Assembly: GCF_905147365.1 (NCBI RefSeq) | Contig: NC_056425.1 | Location: forward strand, 2,177,501-2,241,500 | Direction of reading: 5' to 3' | From: Aricia agestis | Taxonomy: Eukaryota > Arthropoda > Insecta > Lepidoptera > Lycaenidae | DNA: 64,000 bases | In this document: positions 1 through 11,050 of the stretch, in pieces | Position numbering within the stretch: position 1 is the stretch's first letter | Layout: every line of letters starts with the position of its first letter | Program-made: the position numbers and the translations under genes | Notes under the pieces: model-generated | Database searches by the model: none | What the model was told of the DNA's origin: nothing | Seen by the model: only the letters and a program-made list of their open reading frames with translations

Positions 1-2
1 CC

Positions 3-764
3 CTTTTAGCTAGATTCCTGAAGCTCAATGGTACCGACTGCGTTGGTACTTTAAGATCTTCCCATCGCGATGTTCCCGTTGTAATAAATAAGACTCCTCT
101 TAAAAGGGGAGAGTACATCGCCAGACATTCAGGCGATGTCACTGTTCTGGCATGGCAAGACAAGAAACTAATAACCATGATTTCCACTTGTCATGGTGCA
201 TCTACAGCCTTGCCTACAGTCTCTTCCAGACCATCATCTCGGCCAGAAGCCCTTAAACCACAAGTGGTACTGGACTATAATAAATTCATGAGGGGTGTTG
301 ACATGAAAGATCAGATGTTGGAGCCTTATTTATTAGAAAGGAAACGTTGCAAAAACTTGTACACGAAACTTTTTAAACGCCTTCTCAATGTGTCCATTCT
401 CAACTCTCGCATTCTTCTGCAGTCATGTACCCAAAAAAACTTTGATCATTTAGCTTTCCGCCTTCAGCTTGTAGATACCATCCTTTCAAATCATCTATCA
501 CATTGTCCACAAAGCCGTAAACACACTGTGTCTAGTAGTAGATCTACGCACGATCAACCTAGTAGATTTGTCCTTTCTACACATTGGCCTATCTTATTGG
601 AATCGACCGAGAGCTGCTCATCACGCAACCGAAATTTCTGGAAGCGTTGCTTTGTTTGCCTGAAAAATGGCAAAAAAAATCAAAAAACCCCATACTGTTG
701 CGAATCCTGTCGCGTGCCATTGTGTGTAAAGGATTGTTTTAAGGCTTATCATACACCACCATAA
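3..764 (+). CDS. piggyBac-family transposase, C-terminal part (cut by window edge)
   Basis: An open frame runs from the window edge to a TAA at 762-764, about 253 residues. It matches the end of a piggyBac (DDE_Tnp_1_7) cut-and-paste transposase, an enzyme that moves DNA into TTAA sites. Seen: a WQDKKLITMISTCH block, then YNKFMRGVDMKDQM, whose GVD aspartate (300-302) aligns with the third catalytic Asp of the family. The tail is a Cys-rich zinc-ribbon-like segment (CFVC, YCCESC, LCVKDC) over roughly the last 40 residues. The first in-frame ATG is at 177, but homology starts upstream, so that is not the real start. No stop or frameshift is visible, so the copy could be intact. The first two catalytic Asp residues lie outside the window. 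The family call is confident; activity is unknown. Confidence 0.9.
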   Translation, partial: LLARFLKLNGTDCVGTLRSSHRDVPVVINKTPLKRGEYIARHSGDVTVLAWQDKKLITMISTCHGASTALPTVSSRPSSRPEALKPQVVLDYNKFMRGVDMKDQMLEPYLLERKRCKNLYTKLFKRLLNVSILNSRILLQSCTQKNFDHLAFRLQLVDTILSNHLSHCPQSRKHTVSSSRSTHDQPSRFVLSTHWPILLESTESCSSRNRNFWKRCFVCLKNGKKNQKTPYCCESCRVPLCVKDCFKAYHTPP

Positions 765-874
765 TACCTTTCTTACCAATTATTCACAAACAACTATTAA
801 AAAACCCGGCGTAAGAAACTTACATTCGCATATTGTGATTTTAGTCTAAGAAAATTAGTTTCAAAATCATCGAT

Positions 875-1138
875 CAGACCGAATAATTCATGTAGTTTTA
901 AAAGTAATTGGAACAGATTCCTAAAGGTGTCCAGATGAATATACTAAAAGTTCCCGAGGGAGGGACACGAGCCGGCAGTGGAGGGAAAGGTCTCTTTTTC
1001 AAGGTTTTTGCTTGTGACTCGAAAATTATTTATAATATCTCTTTAGTGACTTCTACCTAAATAATTATCTACATTATATTTCCTATAAATTAGGAACAAC
1101 TGTACCAACTTTCAAAACTACATCAATTATTCGGTCTG
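875..1138. repeat. 264-bp element with 25-bp terminal inverted repeats
   Basis: The block at 875-899 (CAGACCGAATAATTCATGTA...) is matched in inverted orientation at 1114-1138 with one internal mismatch. The piece between has no coding potential. No clear target-site duplication is seen. It lies 110 bp after the piggyBac stop, so it may be a small MITE or subterminal inverted repeats of that element. The stretch 765-874 shows nothing else. Confidence 0.55.
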
Positions 1139-1799
1139 AATTCCTTAATTTTCTCATGCTAATAATTGGAATTGTATGAGAACAGAGTGGAAGGTTAGAA
1201 TGATTGGGTAATTTTTGTATATAGTAAGTAGTTTAGATATTATGCCTTTACCGTTCTGAGACTGCGTTAAAATGTTGTCACTTGAAATTGCAATTTTTAT
1301 GTTTATCACGGTTTGTGATTTACATGTAGGTACATAATAAATAATATGTTTCACTTTTTGTTTTACAAAATTTCCAATCTTAAGGCACTAGGGCATTATC
1401 TTTAGACAATGTGTCTCTGCAACATTCGAAAAAGATGCCACGGTTTTGCTGTAATCTAAGTAAAAATTCCGTAGTACATAACCCTATGGTCACAGCACAC
1501 ATATTATCAACTCGGCAAGGGATCGTCACCGTATAGCCTTCGCCTCGCCGTCAACCTAACGTATGCACGTATTACCAAAGCGTATCAACTTCGACTTTTA
1601 TTTTAACTACAGTACTTATATCGTAAGCTATGTCTTTCTGGCTGTAACTTGCACAAAGTGTACAGAAAATAACAGAGACGGCCTACAGTCACTTCTCATT
1701 GCTCCAAAACACACTTACGACGAGGTTTTAAAAATTTGACCCTTGTCTTGTGTAGTGATCATGATAAATAAAGACAGACACGCCCACTAGTGGTGGGGA
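1139..1799. other. Intergenic, nothing recognised
   Basis: AT-rich DNA with only short chance ORFs. No repeat shared with the rest of the window was noticed here. Confidence 0.5.
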
Positions 1800-1815
1800 T
1801 GATATATAAGGCCAG

Positions 1816-1912
1816 GCGCGCACTAGCGGCCAGGTCGCGGCGGCCATCGAAAGTATGGTGTGGCCGCTGGTCGCCGTGCGGTCAGGTGCGCGTGGTCTAG
1901 GGCGGTTTCATA
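1816..1912 (+). mobile_element. Half copy of a GC-rich palindromic MITE
   Basis: The segment GCGCACTAGCGGCCAGGTCG through TATGGTGTGGCCGCTGG and the following GGCGGTTTCATA matches the left part of the full palindromic element at 13988-14145. The right inverted arm is missing here. The GC-rich block stands out from AT-rich surroundings. Confidence 0.6.
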
Positions 1913-2878
1913 ACTGACTTAAATAAGCAATTTTCTGAATATATATTTTTTTTCAAAACTTTAAAATGGCTGCAGTAATACTGAACCCACCGGGAAAATA
2001 AACGCTCTTATTATTACCAGTTGCACCTAATTTAAAAACCTACTAGGTCTCCATGACGCTCAAGTGACTACACAAATAGCACCCTCTCCTCCCCTACTAT
2101 AATAGTTGTTAATGGTATGTTTTTTTTCTATTATAAGTAAATAATATTATGGTGATAGTGTAACTTTTTTTAAATAGTTTGTGTTGTAAATAAATATTTT
2201 GTTCTATAAAATCGTATTTTTATTCAATAGAGTAAATTATGCACAAGTAAAACTATCAACAAAATCAAATCGAAGTAAAGGACATTCCACTTTCGACGTT
2301 CAAAAAGAGTATGTTTATACAAACTTTCAATAAAAATTATTTTATTTTATCGATATTACTGTTACTTTACTAAAATTCTACACTGACCACATATTTTAGC
2401 GACATAATTTATTTCATGCGAATTTTTTAGAGTAAATAAAACCCATATTTATCACAATAAAAAATTTATTTTCTATATAACATAAGACCGCAACCAATGG
2501 TTGATAAACATTTTGTATTTTTATAACTTATACATGGCGACATCAGTACACAAAACATTATACACAAAAAAAGTGAAATATTGAAGTTATTTGCCAATAT
2601 ACATAACATTTTAATTGTCTTTAATTCCTTAGAAAGAAAAAATTGTAAACTGTAGTAAATTTTACAGAAAGTTACAACTATAGTGATATTATAATGTAAG
2701 TTGCCAGCAACACTCATTTATTAGGACAACAAAGCAAAAATATAAAAAAAAATGTTTTATAATATTTCGTGTACTGAATTAGGATGCCTGGTGTCTCATT
2801 GTTATAATTTCATTTTGGTTGCAAAGTTCATAAAAGTCTTTAATATGGTACAACTATCAACAAATCAAGGAGTTTTTA
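1913..2878. other. Intergenic, AT-rich, nothing recognised
   Basis: No coding region, conserved repeat or RNA gene could be supported. The minus-strand open frame at 2466-2717 has no domain signature and reads like chance AT-rich sequence. Confidence 0.5.
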
Positions 2879-2933
2879 ACCGACTTCCAAAAAGGAGGAG
2901 GTTATAATATGTTCGGCTGTGGACTTTTTTTTT
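2879..2933 (+). repeat. Fragment of the 'CCGACTTCCAAAAAGGAGGAGG' repeat family
   Basis: ACCGACTTCCAAAAAGGAGG, a TATAATATGTTCGGCTGTGG block and a T-run match the start of the longer copy at 37246-37690. It also recurs at 12580-12606 and inverted at 45600-45995. This is a dispersed non-coding family that I know as common in Lepidoptera. Confidence 0.6.
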
Positions 2934-3848
2934 CAGCTAGTTATTACTTAAACAGCAAAGCAAAATCATTAGAAAATGACATTATGATCTGTTTTTAAGA
3001 CTAGATAAAATATATTTTGTGTTAATGGGATGCAATATTATAATAATTATTGTTAGTTTAAGAGAAGTCATATTAGAGAAACAATATTATAACTTTCTTA
3101 TTTATAACTTATTACTTAAAAATATTACAACTTTCAGCTGGGTTCATAATAATACATGCACACAAAATTATTCGAATCTCTTTATAACGATAAAGGCAAA
3201 TCTAAAACAACAGGCTTTTATTACAAGGCCCGTAGAAATAAAATCAATTAAAAACATAATGTTTAATAAATCGATTGAAAGACACCAGGCATCAAAATTA
3301 TTTACAAATACAGGATGCTACTAAAAATGCGGCAATTCTATAGGGTGATCCGAATGTGGGACCAACTTAAACAAAAAACTAACGATAATTTCAACAATGT
3401 TATATTATTTGCATGCATAGACCGCAGAAATAGTTTATACAGAAGAATAGAACAAAAACAAAGAGAAATATTATAGTACATTTCTTTCATAAACTTGTGC
3501 ACAAAGATCATACAAGAATGGAAAGTTACGGTTGGTTTCTGCAGACGTAGCATGGTCACCATAGAAACGGTTTCTTTCTACAGAAGAATAGACAAAGTGA
3601 CAGTTAGACAATAGGAATCCGCCATTTTGTCGATAATATCTGTCAGTATGTCGATTCTTTCCCATGTTTTATGCTAAGCCTACTGGAGGTGCAAGTGAGT
3701 GGGAAGGTGCGTAGATATATGACAGTAAATCGTCATCAGACGGTGACATCATTGGTAGCTATGGTAACATTATTATAAATTTGCCGTTAATGATAAAGTG
3801 TAGTTGTTAAGTATATATTAATTTTCATGTATGTTACTCATTAAGGTA
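2934..3848. other. Intergenic, nothing recognised
   Basis: Several short open frames on both strands (for example 3019-3324) overlap each other and lack domain signatures. I see no supportable gene. Confidence 0.45.
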
Positions 3849-4030
3849 TACTAGCTATTTGACCGAGTTTTGCTTGGTCAAAACAAGAATAAAATGACAG
3901 TTTTTAAAAATGATTCCTAGCTAGATCGATTTATCGCCCCCGATATTACCTATATACTCAATTTCATGAAAATCGTTGGAGCCGATTCCGAGATTCCAAT
4001 TATATATATACAAGAATTGCTCGTTTAAAG
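3849..4030 (+). repeat. Dispersed repeat shared with intron 1 of the second LRR receptor gene
   Basis: Begins ACTAGCTATTTGACCGAG and ends CAAGAATTGCTCGTTTAAAG. The same sequence, with a few differences, is at 46652-46832. The ACTAGC start and lack of inverted ends suggest a Helitron-like or other non-autonomous element. The class is an inference. Confidence 0.55.
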
Positions 4031-4177
4031 ATATAAGATATTGTATGGGCCTACGTAGCAGCTGATTTAAATAAATAAATAAAAATAAAGAATTACACAT
4101 GCAATTGTCCCACTTTTGCCAAGCAATCTCGAAGTTGTGCGCGACTTATATCGGGTTTCTAAAATGTATAACAGGAG

Positions 4178-4183
4178 TTTATT
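4178..4183 (-). promoter_or_regulatory. Candidate polyadenylation signal of eIF3j
   Basis: AATAAA on the minus strand about 190 bp past the eIF3j stop. It is the nearest canonical hexamer that I found. Position only; no cleavage-site evidence. Confidence 0.35.
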
Positions 4184-4370
4184 TCCTTGGCTTTTGGATA
4201 AAATATTAACCAATAAGCAACATAGGGATAAATAAAAAAAAAAAAAAAAACCTGGGCAGCTATTCTTCCGTAAAAACGCATTTCTATGTTTGCATCACAC
4301 ACAGGTCTATTCTATTGGTCTTAACAGTCACCCTGTAAAGTTGTACACTTTCGGTAACAACATGTAACGT

Positions 4371-7300
4371 TTACATAAAGTCATCGTAGTCGTCGTCAAA
4401 GTTGCCATAACCGTCGTATTGGTTCAGATGTGCCTGAAAAATTTTATTTCAATGTCATTTAGAGTCGTCGAATATTATAATTTGAATATAATTAAGAAAT
4501 AAATCTTGAGAGGTGTCACAGAGAAGGGACACCTGGATGGAACGAGCTTATATTAGGTTATGAGTTGAATGTGATTTCTTTTTTAAATATCTGAATGATG
4601 ATTCCAACAAAAAAGGTTTCTCCTTACTGATATAAAATGCATTTAGCTAGGAGTAAATCTTCATACCTAAATTTACACAAGGGCGTGAATTCACACATTT
4701 ACGTGGTAGAGCCATGCTTCGGCACGAATGGGCCGGCCGGCTCGACCGGAGAAATACTACGGGCTCACAGAAAACCGGCGAAAACAGCGCTTGCGCTGTG
4801 TTCCCCCTCCCTACCCTTCCCTATTCCCTTCCTTACCCTCCCCTATTCCCTCTCAAAAGGCCGGCAACGCACCTGCAGCTCATTTGATGTTGCGAGTGGC
4901 CATGGGCGACGGAAGTTGCTTTACCTTAGGTCACCCGTTTGCCCCCCTTATTTCATAAAAAAGGGCCCAAAAATCTGTTATTGTTACTATTATTTAACAT
5001 CTCTGTGGTTGTAGTTTATAGTAAGCAACCATGGTAATCTTTCGTAACCATTTAGTGGAATAATTAACAGACCATTACTGCTACACACATTTGCACAAAC
5101 ATACAACAGCACGGGCGTATTAATATATTGTAAATAGAAAAAAATGGGGGGGGGGGTGTGGTGGGGGTCTGGACCCCCAGGACTCCCTTATATACGCCCC
5201 TGAACAACAGTCAGATAAAAACAAACATAGATATACTCACATTATCACCCTCAACTTTTAATTTCGCCTTGCCTTTTCCCTTGTTTGGTTTCTTTGCCTT
5301 GTCATTCTTTTCAGCTTTTTGTTTTTCAATATACAGGTTGTCTACTGTCATTTTTATCCTTTTGATGTCAGCTGAGGGCACTGAAAAATATTATAGCAGA
5401 TTATTAAAACTAGATTAATTTCTAATTCTAAATCTGTATTCAACTTTTTTGATGGCAGAACCCTTTTGAATAGTAAAACTTTTGACCCCCGAAATAGAAG
5501 AAAAAGTTATGTGCAATCCCTGTGTCACCCTTTTTTTCTTAGATTGATTTGAAAGGGACAAACACTTGACAGACTCTACATTCAATTATTGTTCTTGTTT
5601 AATTTCTATCTGTTACACCAGTGTTTTTCAACATTCTTTATGACGCGACCCTCCCTGGCGTGAAAAATATTTCGCGACTCCACCCTTTTCTTTTTTATCG
5701 TGCATGTATGTTTAATGTTTATAACTCTAGGTGTCACGAGCCACAGGATAGAAAAGACACTGTATTACACAAATGTAAATTATACTCACTGTGTACAATG
5801 ATGTTCTTGATAAGGTCATCAACAAAAGCGGGGAACTCCTCCCTCGCCTTGTATATGTTGATCTTCTTGCACAGTAGGTCACTGAACTCTGTAAACTCCT
5901 CTTTGGTGGTCGGGTTGAACATATCCAACTTTCCAGCACCACCTTCAGTTACGCCTGAAAAATATTTAAAAATGTTAAAACTGCAAGGGTACTACGGGGC
6001 CAAAATTAGTGCCATAATCCTGCATCGCACTTTCTAAGTGTGTCGGTAAATCAATCATGAGGACTTTCGCCTGATAGAGCATAGCACCCCGCTTGGTCGG
6101 AAGATCTTCCTTTGCTGGCCACATATTATATGCTCACAAAACTATCAGTCAACCACTGCAAGAATCTTTTCTTTAAAGTCCACTTGTATAGATCCAGGTT
6201 AAAGTTAAATGATATTTATACTATTAAAACAGATGAAAGAGATTTTACACAGATCAGTAAAAGTAAGTCTTCCTTAAGGATAAAAGAAGAGCAATTAATT
6301 TAAATAACTTTGACAAAATTACAAAATATTAAGTAATAATATGTATTTATGATAATATGTTAAAATCAACAGCTATAAATTATAGGGTTTATATAATGAT
6401 AACATCATTTACTTGCATTAATACATAATAATATTGTCTAGCTAGCCTTAACACTAATGGCCATTCCCAATATTCAATCTATCTCTGGTTCGACATACAA
6501 CTGATCGCAGCTAACATTGAATTGACATAGAATGTATGTCTCTAATGTCTAATGTGAGTTATTCCTATCTCTAGTAGGGCAAAACCAGAAATGGAACAAA
6601 TATTGGGAACGGCCGTAAACAGTGACAACTAAATAATTAATTAAATGTAGTTATCTATTTACATAGCTATCAAGAGAGAATTAAAGTAACGACAGACAAA
6701 TAACAGTCCTATAGTTAGTAATCAAAAATCAAAATCAAAATCAAAATTGTTTTATTTCTGAATAAATTTAAAATAAATGTTTTCAGAAAGTCCTACATGA
6801 TGCCTACCACCGGTTCGGGAACTAACCCGGCGAGAAGAACCGGCGTAAGAAACTCGCACGGGGCCCACTTTTTTACCAAAAAAAGTGAGAAAAAATTAAT
6901 CTTTTAAAATAAAGTTTACAATTTTGTAACTAAATATTATATACAATATCCACATATATAATTGTAAGTCCTATAATAATGAAGAAGTAGCCTTGCAAGA
7001 AGCCATCCTACTCCCAAGGTGTGCCATCGTTTATGAAATCATTGACCTTATAATAGGCTTTGGCACACAAACGTTCTTTAACTACTTTTTTAAATTTATT
7101 AATGGAAAGATTTTGAATGTTTTCTGGGATTTTGTTGTAAAGGCGTATACATTGACCTTTAAAAGATTTACTGACTTTACTAAGTCTGATCACCGGCATA
7201 TCTAGCTTGTGCTTATTTCTAGTATTCCTAGAGTGAATGTCACTTTTAACTTTAAATTTACTTATATTTTTTCTAACATATATTACATTATCCAAAATGT

Positions 7301-10300
7301 ATTGAGAAGCAACAGTTAGAATACCAATTTCTTTAAATTTATCTCTCAGAGATTCTAAAGCAGACATTTTATAAATAGAACGTATGGCTCGCTTCTGCAG
7401 CACAAATATTGTATTAATGTCGGGAGCGTTTCCCCATAAAAGGATTCCATATGACATCCTACTATGAAAATAACTAAAATATACTAATCGTGCCGTATCT
7501 TCGTCAGAAATTTCCCTAATTTTTCTGACTGCATATGCTGCAGAACTGAGCCTACCTGCAAGATTAACAATGTGAGGACCCCACTGTAATTTACTATCAA
7601 GTGTAATACCTAAGAATACAGTGTTGTCTACCAAATTCATCTTCTCATCATTTAATACTACATTGGTTTGGACTTGCCTAACATTGGGCAAAGTAAACTT
7701 TATACATTTTGTTTTACTAGAATTTAAAAGTAAGTTATTAACATTAAACCAATGTACTATTTTTGAGAGAGCACTGTTTACCTCGTCGTAGTTCGACTGT
7801 TGTCGCTTCACTTTAAAAATAAGTGAAGTGTCATCAGCAAAAAGCACTATCTCATTATTATTATCCTTAACTAGATAAGGTAAGTCATTTATATAGATGA
7901 GAAAAAGAAATGGGCCTAATATAGATCCCTGTGGGACACCTAATTCTATTTTGGTTCCTTTGGACCTTTTACTATTAACCTCAACTTTTGAGTCCTATTT
8001 TTAAGGTAAGAAGTCAAAAGGCTGAGAGCAGAGTCTTTAATTCCGTAGTGGCGCAATTTCCTGATCAATGTAGCATGCTCAACACAATCGAAGGCTTTGG
8101 AGAGATCGCAAAAAACACCTAAGGCATCCTGCGACTCCTCCCAAGCCTCAAAAATACTGCAAAGGAGTCCTATACCAGCATCCGCTGTGGATCGACCCTT
8201 AGTAAATCCGTATTGATTATCATGTAATAAATTATTAGAATTAAAATGTACTAGTAATTGTTTTAAAATAATTTTTTCAAATATTTTACTAAAGGTCGGT
8301 AGAATTGATATAGGCCTGAAATTCGTGGGATCCGATTTAGTTCCGGCTTTGAATAAAGGAACAATCTTGCTATGCTTCATTAAGTCAGGAAAAACGCCAT
8401 TTTTTATACAGTCATTGAAAATCATTGCTAAATGAGGAGCTACGATGTCAATTATTGATTTAATAATTTTTGTGGACATGCCCCAGAGATCAGCAGTATT
8501 TTTGATACTCAACAATTTAAAGGTATCAATGATATCTCTGGGGTTAATTTCTCTAAACTTAAAATTAATAATTATGTTACTGTTCCCTTGTATTGTTCTT
8601 AACTGATAATGAAATAGTTTTATTTTTATTTATTTCATTTAGGGCCGTCTATGGGCTATCAAATAGTTTTAATAACCTATCAAATACTTGCAAATAAAAC
8701 ATTAAATATTTAAATCAACATGTCTCACTTATGTCTGCGATAACTAGTGTCCAACCGAAGGTCTATTTTTGGCCGAAGCCGAAGACGATTAACCGGCAAT
8801 CGCTACAACATTTGCCTAAAACCCGGCCGAAGCCTAAGGTTTCGCCAAAGGTGTTTTTTTTGGCTGAAGGCGGCCGAGGCCGAAGCTGAAGCTTCGGTCG
8901 GACACTAGTGATAACAGAAAAGCATCATGCTATTTCTTGACAACATGATATTTAAAAAACCTTTTATATATATTTGGTTAACAAGAAAACAACTTACCAA
9001 ATGTTTCCAAGGCAAGTCGGAGATCAGATTCCTCCTGCAGCTTCTGCCTGCGCAGCTTCTCAGCTAGTTTTTGTTCTGGTGTTAATTCCTCTTGCTGAGC
9101 CTGAGCCGCCAGACGTTCAGCTTTCTCCCGCTCTAATCGCTGTAACATATTTTAATAAAATGCATTGACTGACAACAAAATGGCCATAGAGGGAACATGA
9201 CATACAGTAGAACTCCAATTATCCGAACTCCGACTATCCGGATCGCCGATTATCCGAATCACGCGTCAGCCCGAGTGTGACCACTTGCAACTGCTCACCG
9301 TCAAGCGAATGCGTGACCTGGCTGCCCGAAAACGGTTGAAGACCGCAAAACAGCTTACATTAACGGAGATGTTTAAAAACAATGATTTTTATTTCTAAAC
9401 TTGTACATAAGTACATTTTATTTATATTTAAAACATGTGAAAATTTCATGTTTCTTTCATTTAATTCAATAAAAAAATAGTGCAATATCAAAACGTAGCT
9501 TTTATTCTCTCCAATGGCAATTTTTTTTTTTAATCCGATTATCCGAATATTTGATTATCCGAATGGGCCCCGGTCCCCATTAATTCGGATAATTGGAGTT
9601 CTACTGTATATAAATTCATGAATTGCTTTCATTTATAGTGTGATACCATAGTGAGAATATTTAAATTAGTCTACTTTAATTCATCAAGCCCCCTGCCCCA
9701 TATGCTCACCGGTGACGGTTTCCCACGATTGACAGGTTAAGATATACATTTTCCTATACTACATAATATATTATGTATAGTCAAACAGAATTCTTATAAG
9801 AAAACACCCTGTTCATATTGTTAATACCTTGATCGTGGGAATCGCAGCCACAATAGATTTTCAATTGTTATGAGGCAGCCAGGTGCCACTTGGAGATTGA
9901 TGGGTTAATTCGGAATTAAAATGCTAATATTTTTTAAAATAGGTAAATATAACAGGTTTTTAAGTTAAATACATGATTAAATGTGTATTCTAGAAGGTAT
10001 AAAGTTTAAATAATAGCTATTATTTAAACACCCTTGGGACAGCAAGTTACCTCTTTTTCTGCAATTTTTTCGCTTATCTTCTTCTTCGGTTTCGGCGCGG
10101 GTTTCGGCTCTTCTTTCTTCTCTTCATCCTTCTTTTCTTCTTCCTCATCCTCCCAGCTGTCCTACAAGTTGACGTCAGCACTTAACATACATTGAGGTTA
10201 GCAAAAAACGTTTGCACTTTTGTTTATTATTATTATACAATGACTAAGATGTGCCCGATTCTTGGCAGCTGGTGCCCTTACCTTGACCGTTTCGTCCACG

Positions 10301-10453
10301 TCCTCGCCTTCCCATTTATTCGAAGACGTCAACGTGGTCGGAAGTTTTGGTTCGAAGTCATCCGCATCTAAAATCAATCTGACATTCTAGTAATTTGCAA
10401 ACGAATATACCATAACTTTGTACCACAGAACACGTACCCCAGGACTCCTCCAT
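4371..10453 (-). CDS. eIF3j: Eukaryotic translation initiation factor 3 subunit J, complete, 7 exons
   Basis: eIF3j is a loosely bound eIF3 subunit whose C-tail reaches the 40S decoding centre and helps control mRNA and initiation-factor binding (family knowledge). Minus-strand coding exons: 10438-10453, 10282-10367, 10051-10161, 8998-9139, 5790-5954, 5241-5380, 4371-4433. All junctions are GT-AG and the frame joins exactly (723 nt, 240 residues). Seen: start MEESWDADDFEPKLP; acidic/Trp segment NKWEGEDVDETVK and DSWEDEEEE (residues 25-45); Lys-rich stretch; family signature LTPEQKLAEKLRRQKLQEES followed by DLRLALETFGV (residues about 93-121); KEEFTEFSDLL; basic linker; final NQYDGYGNFDDDYDDFM, the conserved eIF3j end. 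The first coding exon holds five codons plus one base. The large intron 5955-8997 carries a LINE and two MITEs. Nothing suggests a pseudogene. It is divergent from the thioredoxin-fold gene 4.1 kb away. Confidence 0.96.
4701..4963 (+). mobile_element. Metulj-like tRNA-derived SINE in the last intron of eIF3j
   Basis: Starts ACGTGGTAGAGCCATGCTTC and contains a Pol III B-box-like GGCTCGACC, a CCCTTCCCTA-rich middle, a GCCGGCAACGCACCTGCAGC block and a tail ending TTTCATAAAA. Other copies: 22388-22691, 29768-30093, 32776-33090, 54570-54692, 56313-56632, 57101-57442, 58534-58829. This copy is somewhat diverged and internally shortened. The name Metulj (described from Heliconius) is from memory. 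Confidence 0.8.
6458..6615. mobile_element. PIF/Harbinger-like MITE, copy 1
   Basis: Ends TGGCCATTCCCAATATT and AATATTGGGAACGGCCG are inverted. TAA flanks both sides (6455-6457, 6616-6618), the 3-bp TWA-type duplication expected of PIF/Harbinger. The centre matches copies at 31735-31886 and 52352-52509 but the left arm is more diverged. It lies in eIF3j intron 4. Confidence 0.75.
6721..8611 (-). mobile_element. 5'-truncated LINE (CR1/Jockey-like) in eIF3j intron 4
   Basis: The minus strand carries a reverse transcriptase remnant (8611 down to 7008), a 3' untranslated part, and a simple tail of TTTTGA repeats at 6721-6750. The endonuclease and ORF1 are missing, the usual result of incomplete target-primed reverse transcription. 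It lies in the same orientation as eIF3j. The clade call rests on RT motifs and tail type only. Confidence 0.85.
7008..8611 (-). pseudogene. LINE reverse transcriptase remnant, frameshifted
   Basis: Two minus-strand open segments (8611-7947 and 7980-7008) form one RT domain. Seen in order: HSKIVPLFKAG and NFRPISILPTFSKIFEKII (fingers), NQYGFTKGRSTADA, DLSKAFDCVEH (palm Asp), then GVPQGSILGPFLFLIYIND, the catalytic FADD at 7830-7841, LLLNSSKTK and FLGITLDSKLQW (thumb), and the LINE C-terminal domain. The frame breaks near the four-T run at 7986-7989, where one base appears lost, so the upstream frame hits a stop at 7946. The N-terminal half is absent. It cannot make an active enzyme. Confidence 0.92.
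8745..8907. mobile_element. hAT-like MITE, 163 bp
   Basis: Ends TAGTGTCCAACCGAAG and CTTCGGTCGGACACTA are inverted. Eight-bp flanks GCGATAAC (8737-8744) and GTGATAAC (8908-8915) match at seven of eight positions, as expected for a hAT target duplication. The GC-rich inside is full of GGCCGAAGCC-type blocks and has no coding capacity. Confidence 0.75.
9205..9606 (+). mobile_element. Internally deleted pogo/Tigger-like DNA transposon
   Basis: Inverted ends CAGTAGAACTCCAATTATCC and GGATAATTGGAGTTCTACTG with a TA on both sides (9203-9204, 9607-9608), as for the Tc1/mariner-pogo group. Further ATCCGAAT-type repeats lie inside each end. Around 9325-9400 the plus strand reads LAARKRLKTAKQLTLTEMFK before a stop, resembling the C-terminus of Tigger/jerky transposases. 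So it derives from a coding element by internal deletion. It lies in eIF3j intron 3. Confidence 0.85.
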
Positions 10454-10851
10454 GATTATAAACTTTTTGCAGCAGTCAGCGGATTTCGCGAACTTTTCAC
10501 GTGAACACGGCAAGTTATGTCGCAGGTTTTCTCACACAAGATGTCTCCCGAATCGGCTCTATCGACAATAAAAATTCTCAGGCGAATTTTGTCAAACGAA
10601 CGAAACTTTTCTCGAATGTCCACGATTGAATTGAGAAACAGTGAAACAATGACATAATTTTATCGAAATTACAGCACAGCAGTTATCAGATTTTGTAAGG
10701 AAAAAATATGACTCCATCGCAAACGATATTTCTCAATTTACTAAAAATTCCAATATGGCTGACTGACAGATGTAATAATGTTACTATTGTAAAATATTAT
10801 GTGTTACCGTATGTAAAAATAAAAAACGTATTTAAATGTATTTTTTATAAA

Positions 10852-11050
10852 GGGTAAATGACTAGTGATTGGACAGTAACAGTCATTGGATGAAGCCAAA
10901 ACATAACATTTTTAAAGTAACAAAACGCCTGATTTTAATTAAAAACAGGTAATTTTTAAAGCAACCAATAAAAATATATATAGTATTATATTTTTGTTTT
11001 TTTGCTCTGTCCAATGACTAGTACTGTCCAATCACTAGTCATGTTCACCC
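10852..11050. mobile_element. MITE with ACTAGTGATTGGACAGTA arms
   Basis: The left arm GGGTAAATGACTAGTGATTG and its inverse ending CACTAGTCATGTTCACCC flank an AT-rich centre. The inner arm parts also pair (CAGTCATTGGA with TCCAATGACTA). It lies about 400 bp upstream of the eIF3j start codon. Confidence 0.65.

Noticed and set aside
806..835. Functional link between CGGCGTAAGAAACTTACA after piggyBac and a similar word in the LINE 3' part near 6842
   Set aside because: The match is about 15 bases and isolated; it could be chance or a small LINE fragment.
4637..5014. Open frame over the first Metulj-like SINE as a protein gene
   Set aside because: It reads through SINE sequence. Similar frames arise in the other copies.
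5145..5205. G-rich tract near 5146-5180 as a G-quadruplex regulator
   Set aside because: A poly-G run inside apparent repeat debris in an intron. No evidence for function.
5621..6037. Plus-strand frame at 5621-6037
   Set aside because: Antisense of eIF3j exon 5 and flanking intron; the minus strand carries the conserved protein.
8974..9168. Plus-strand frame at 8974-9168
   Set aside because: It is the antisense shadow of eIF3j exon 4.
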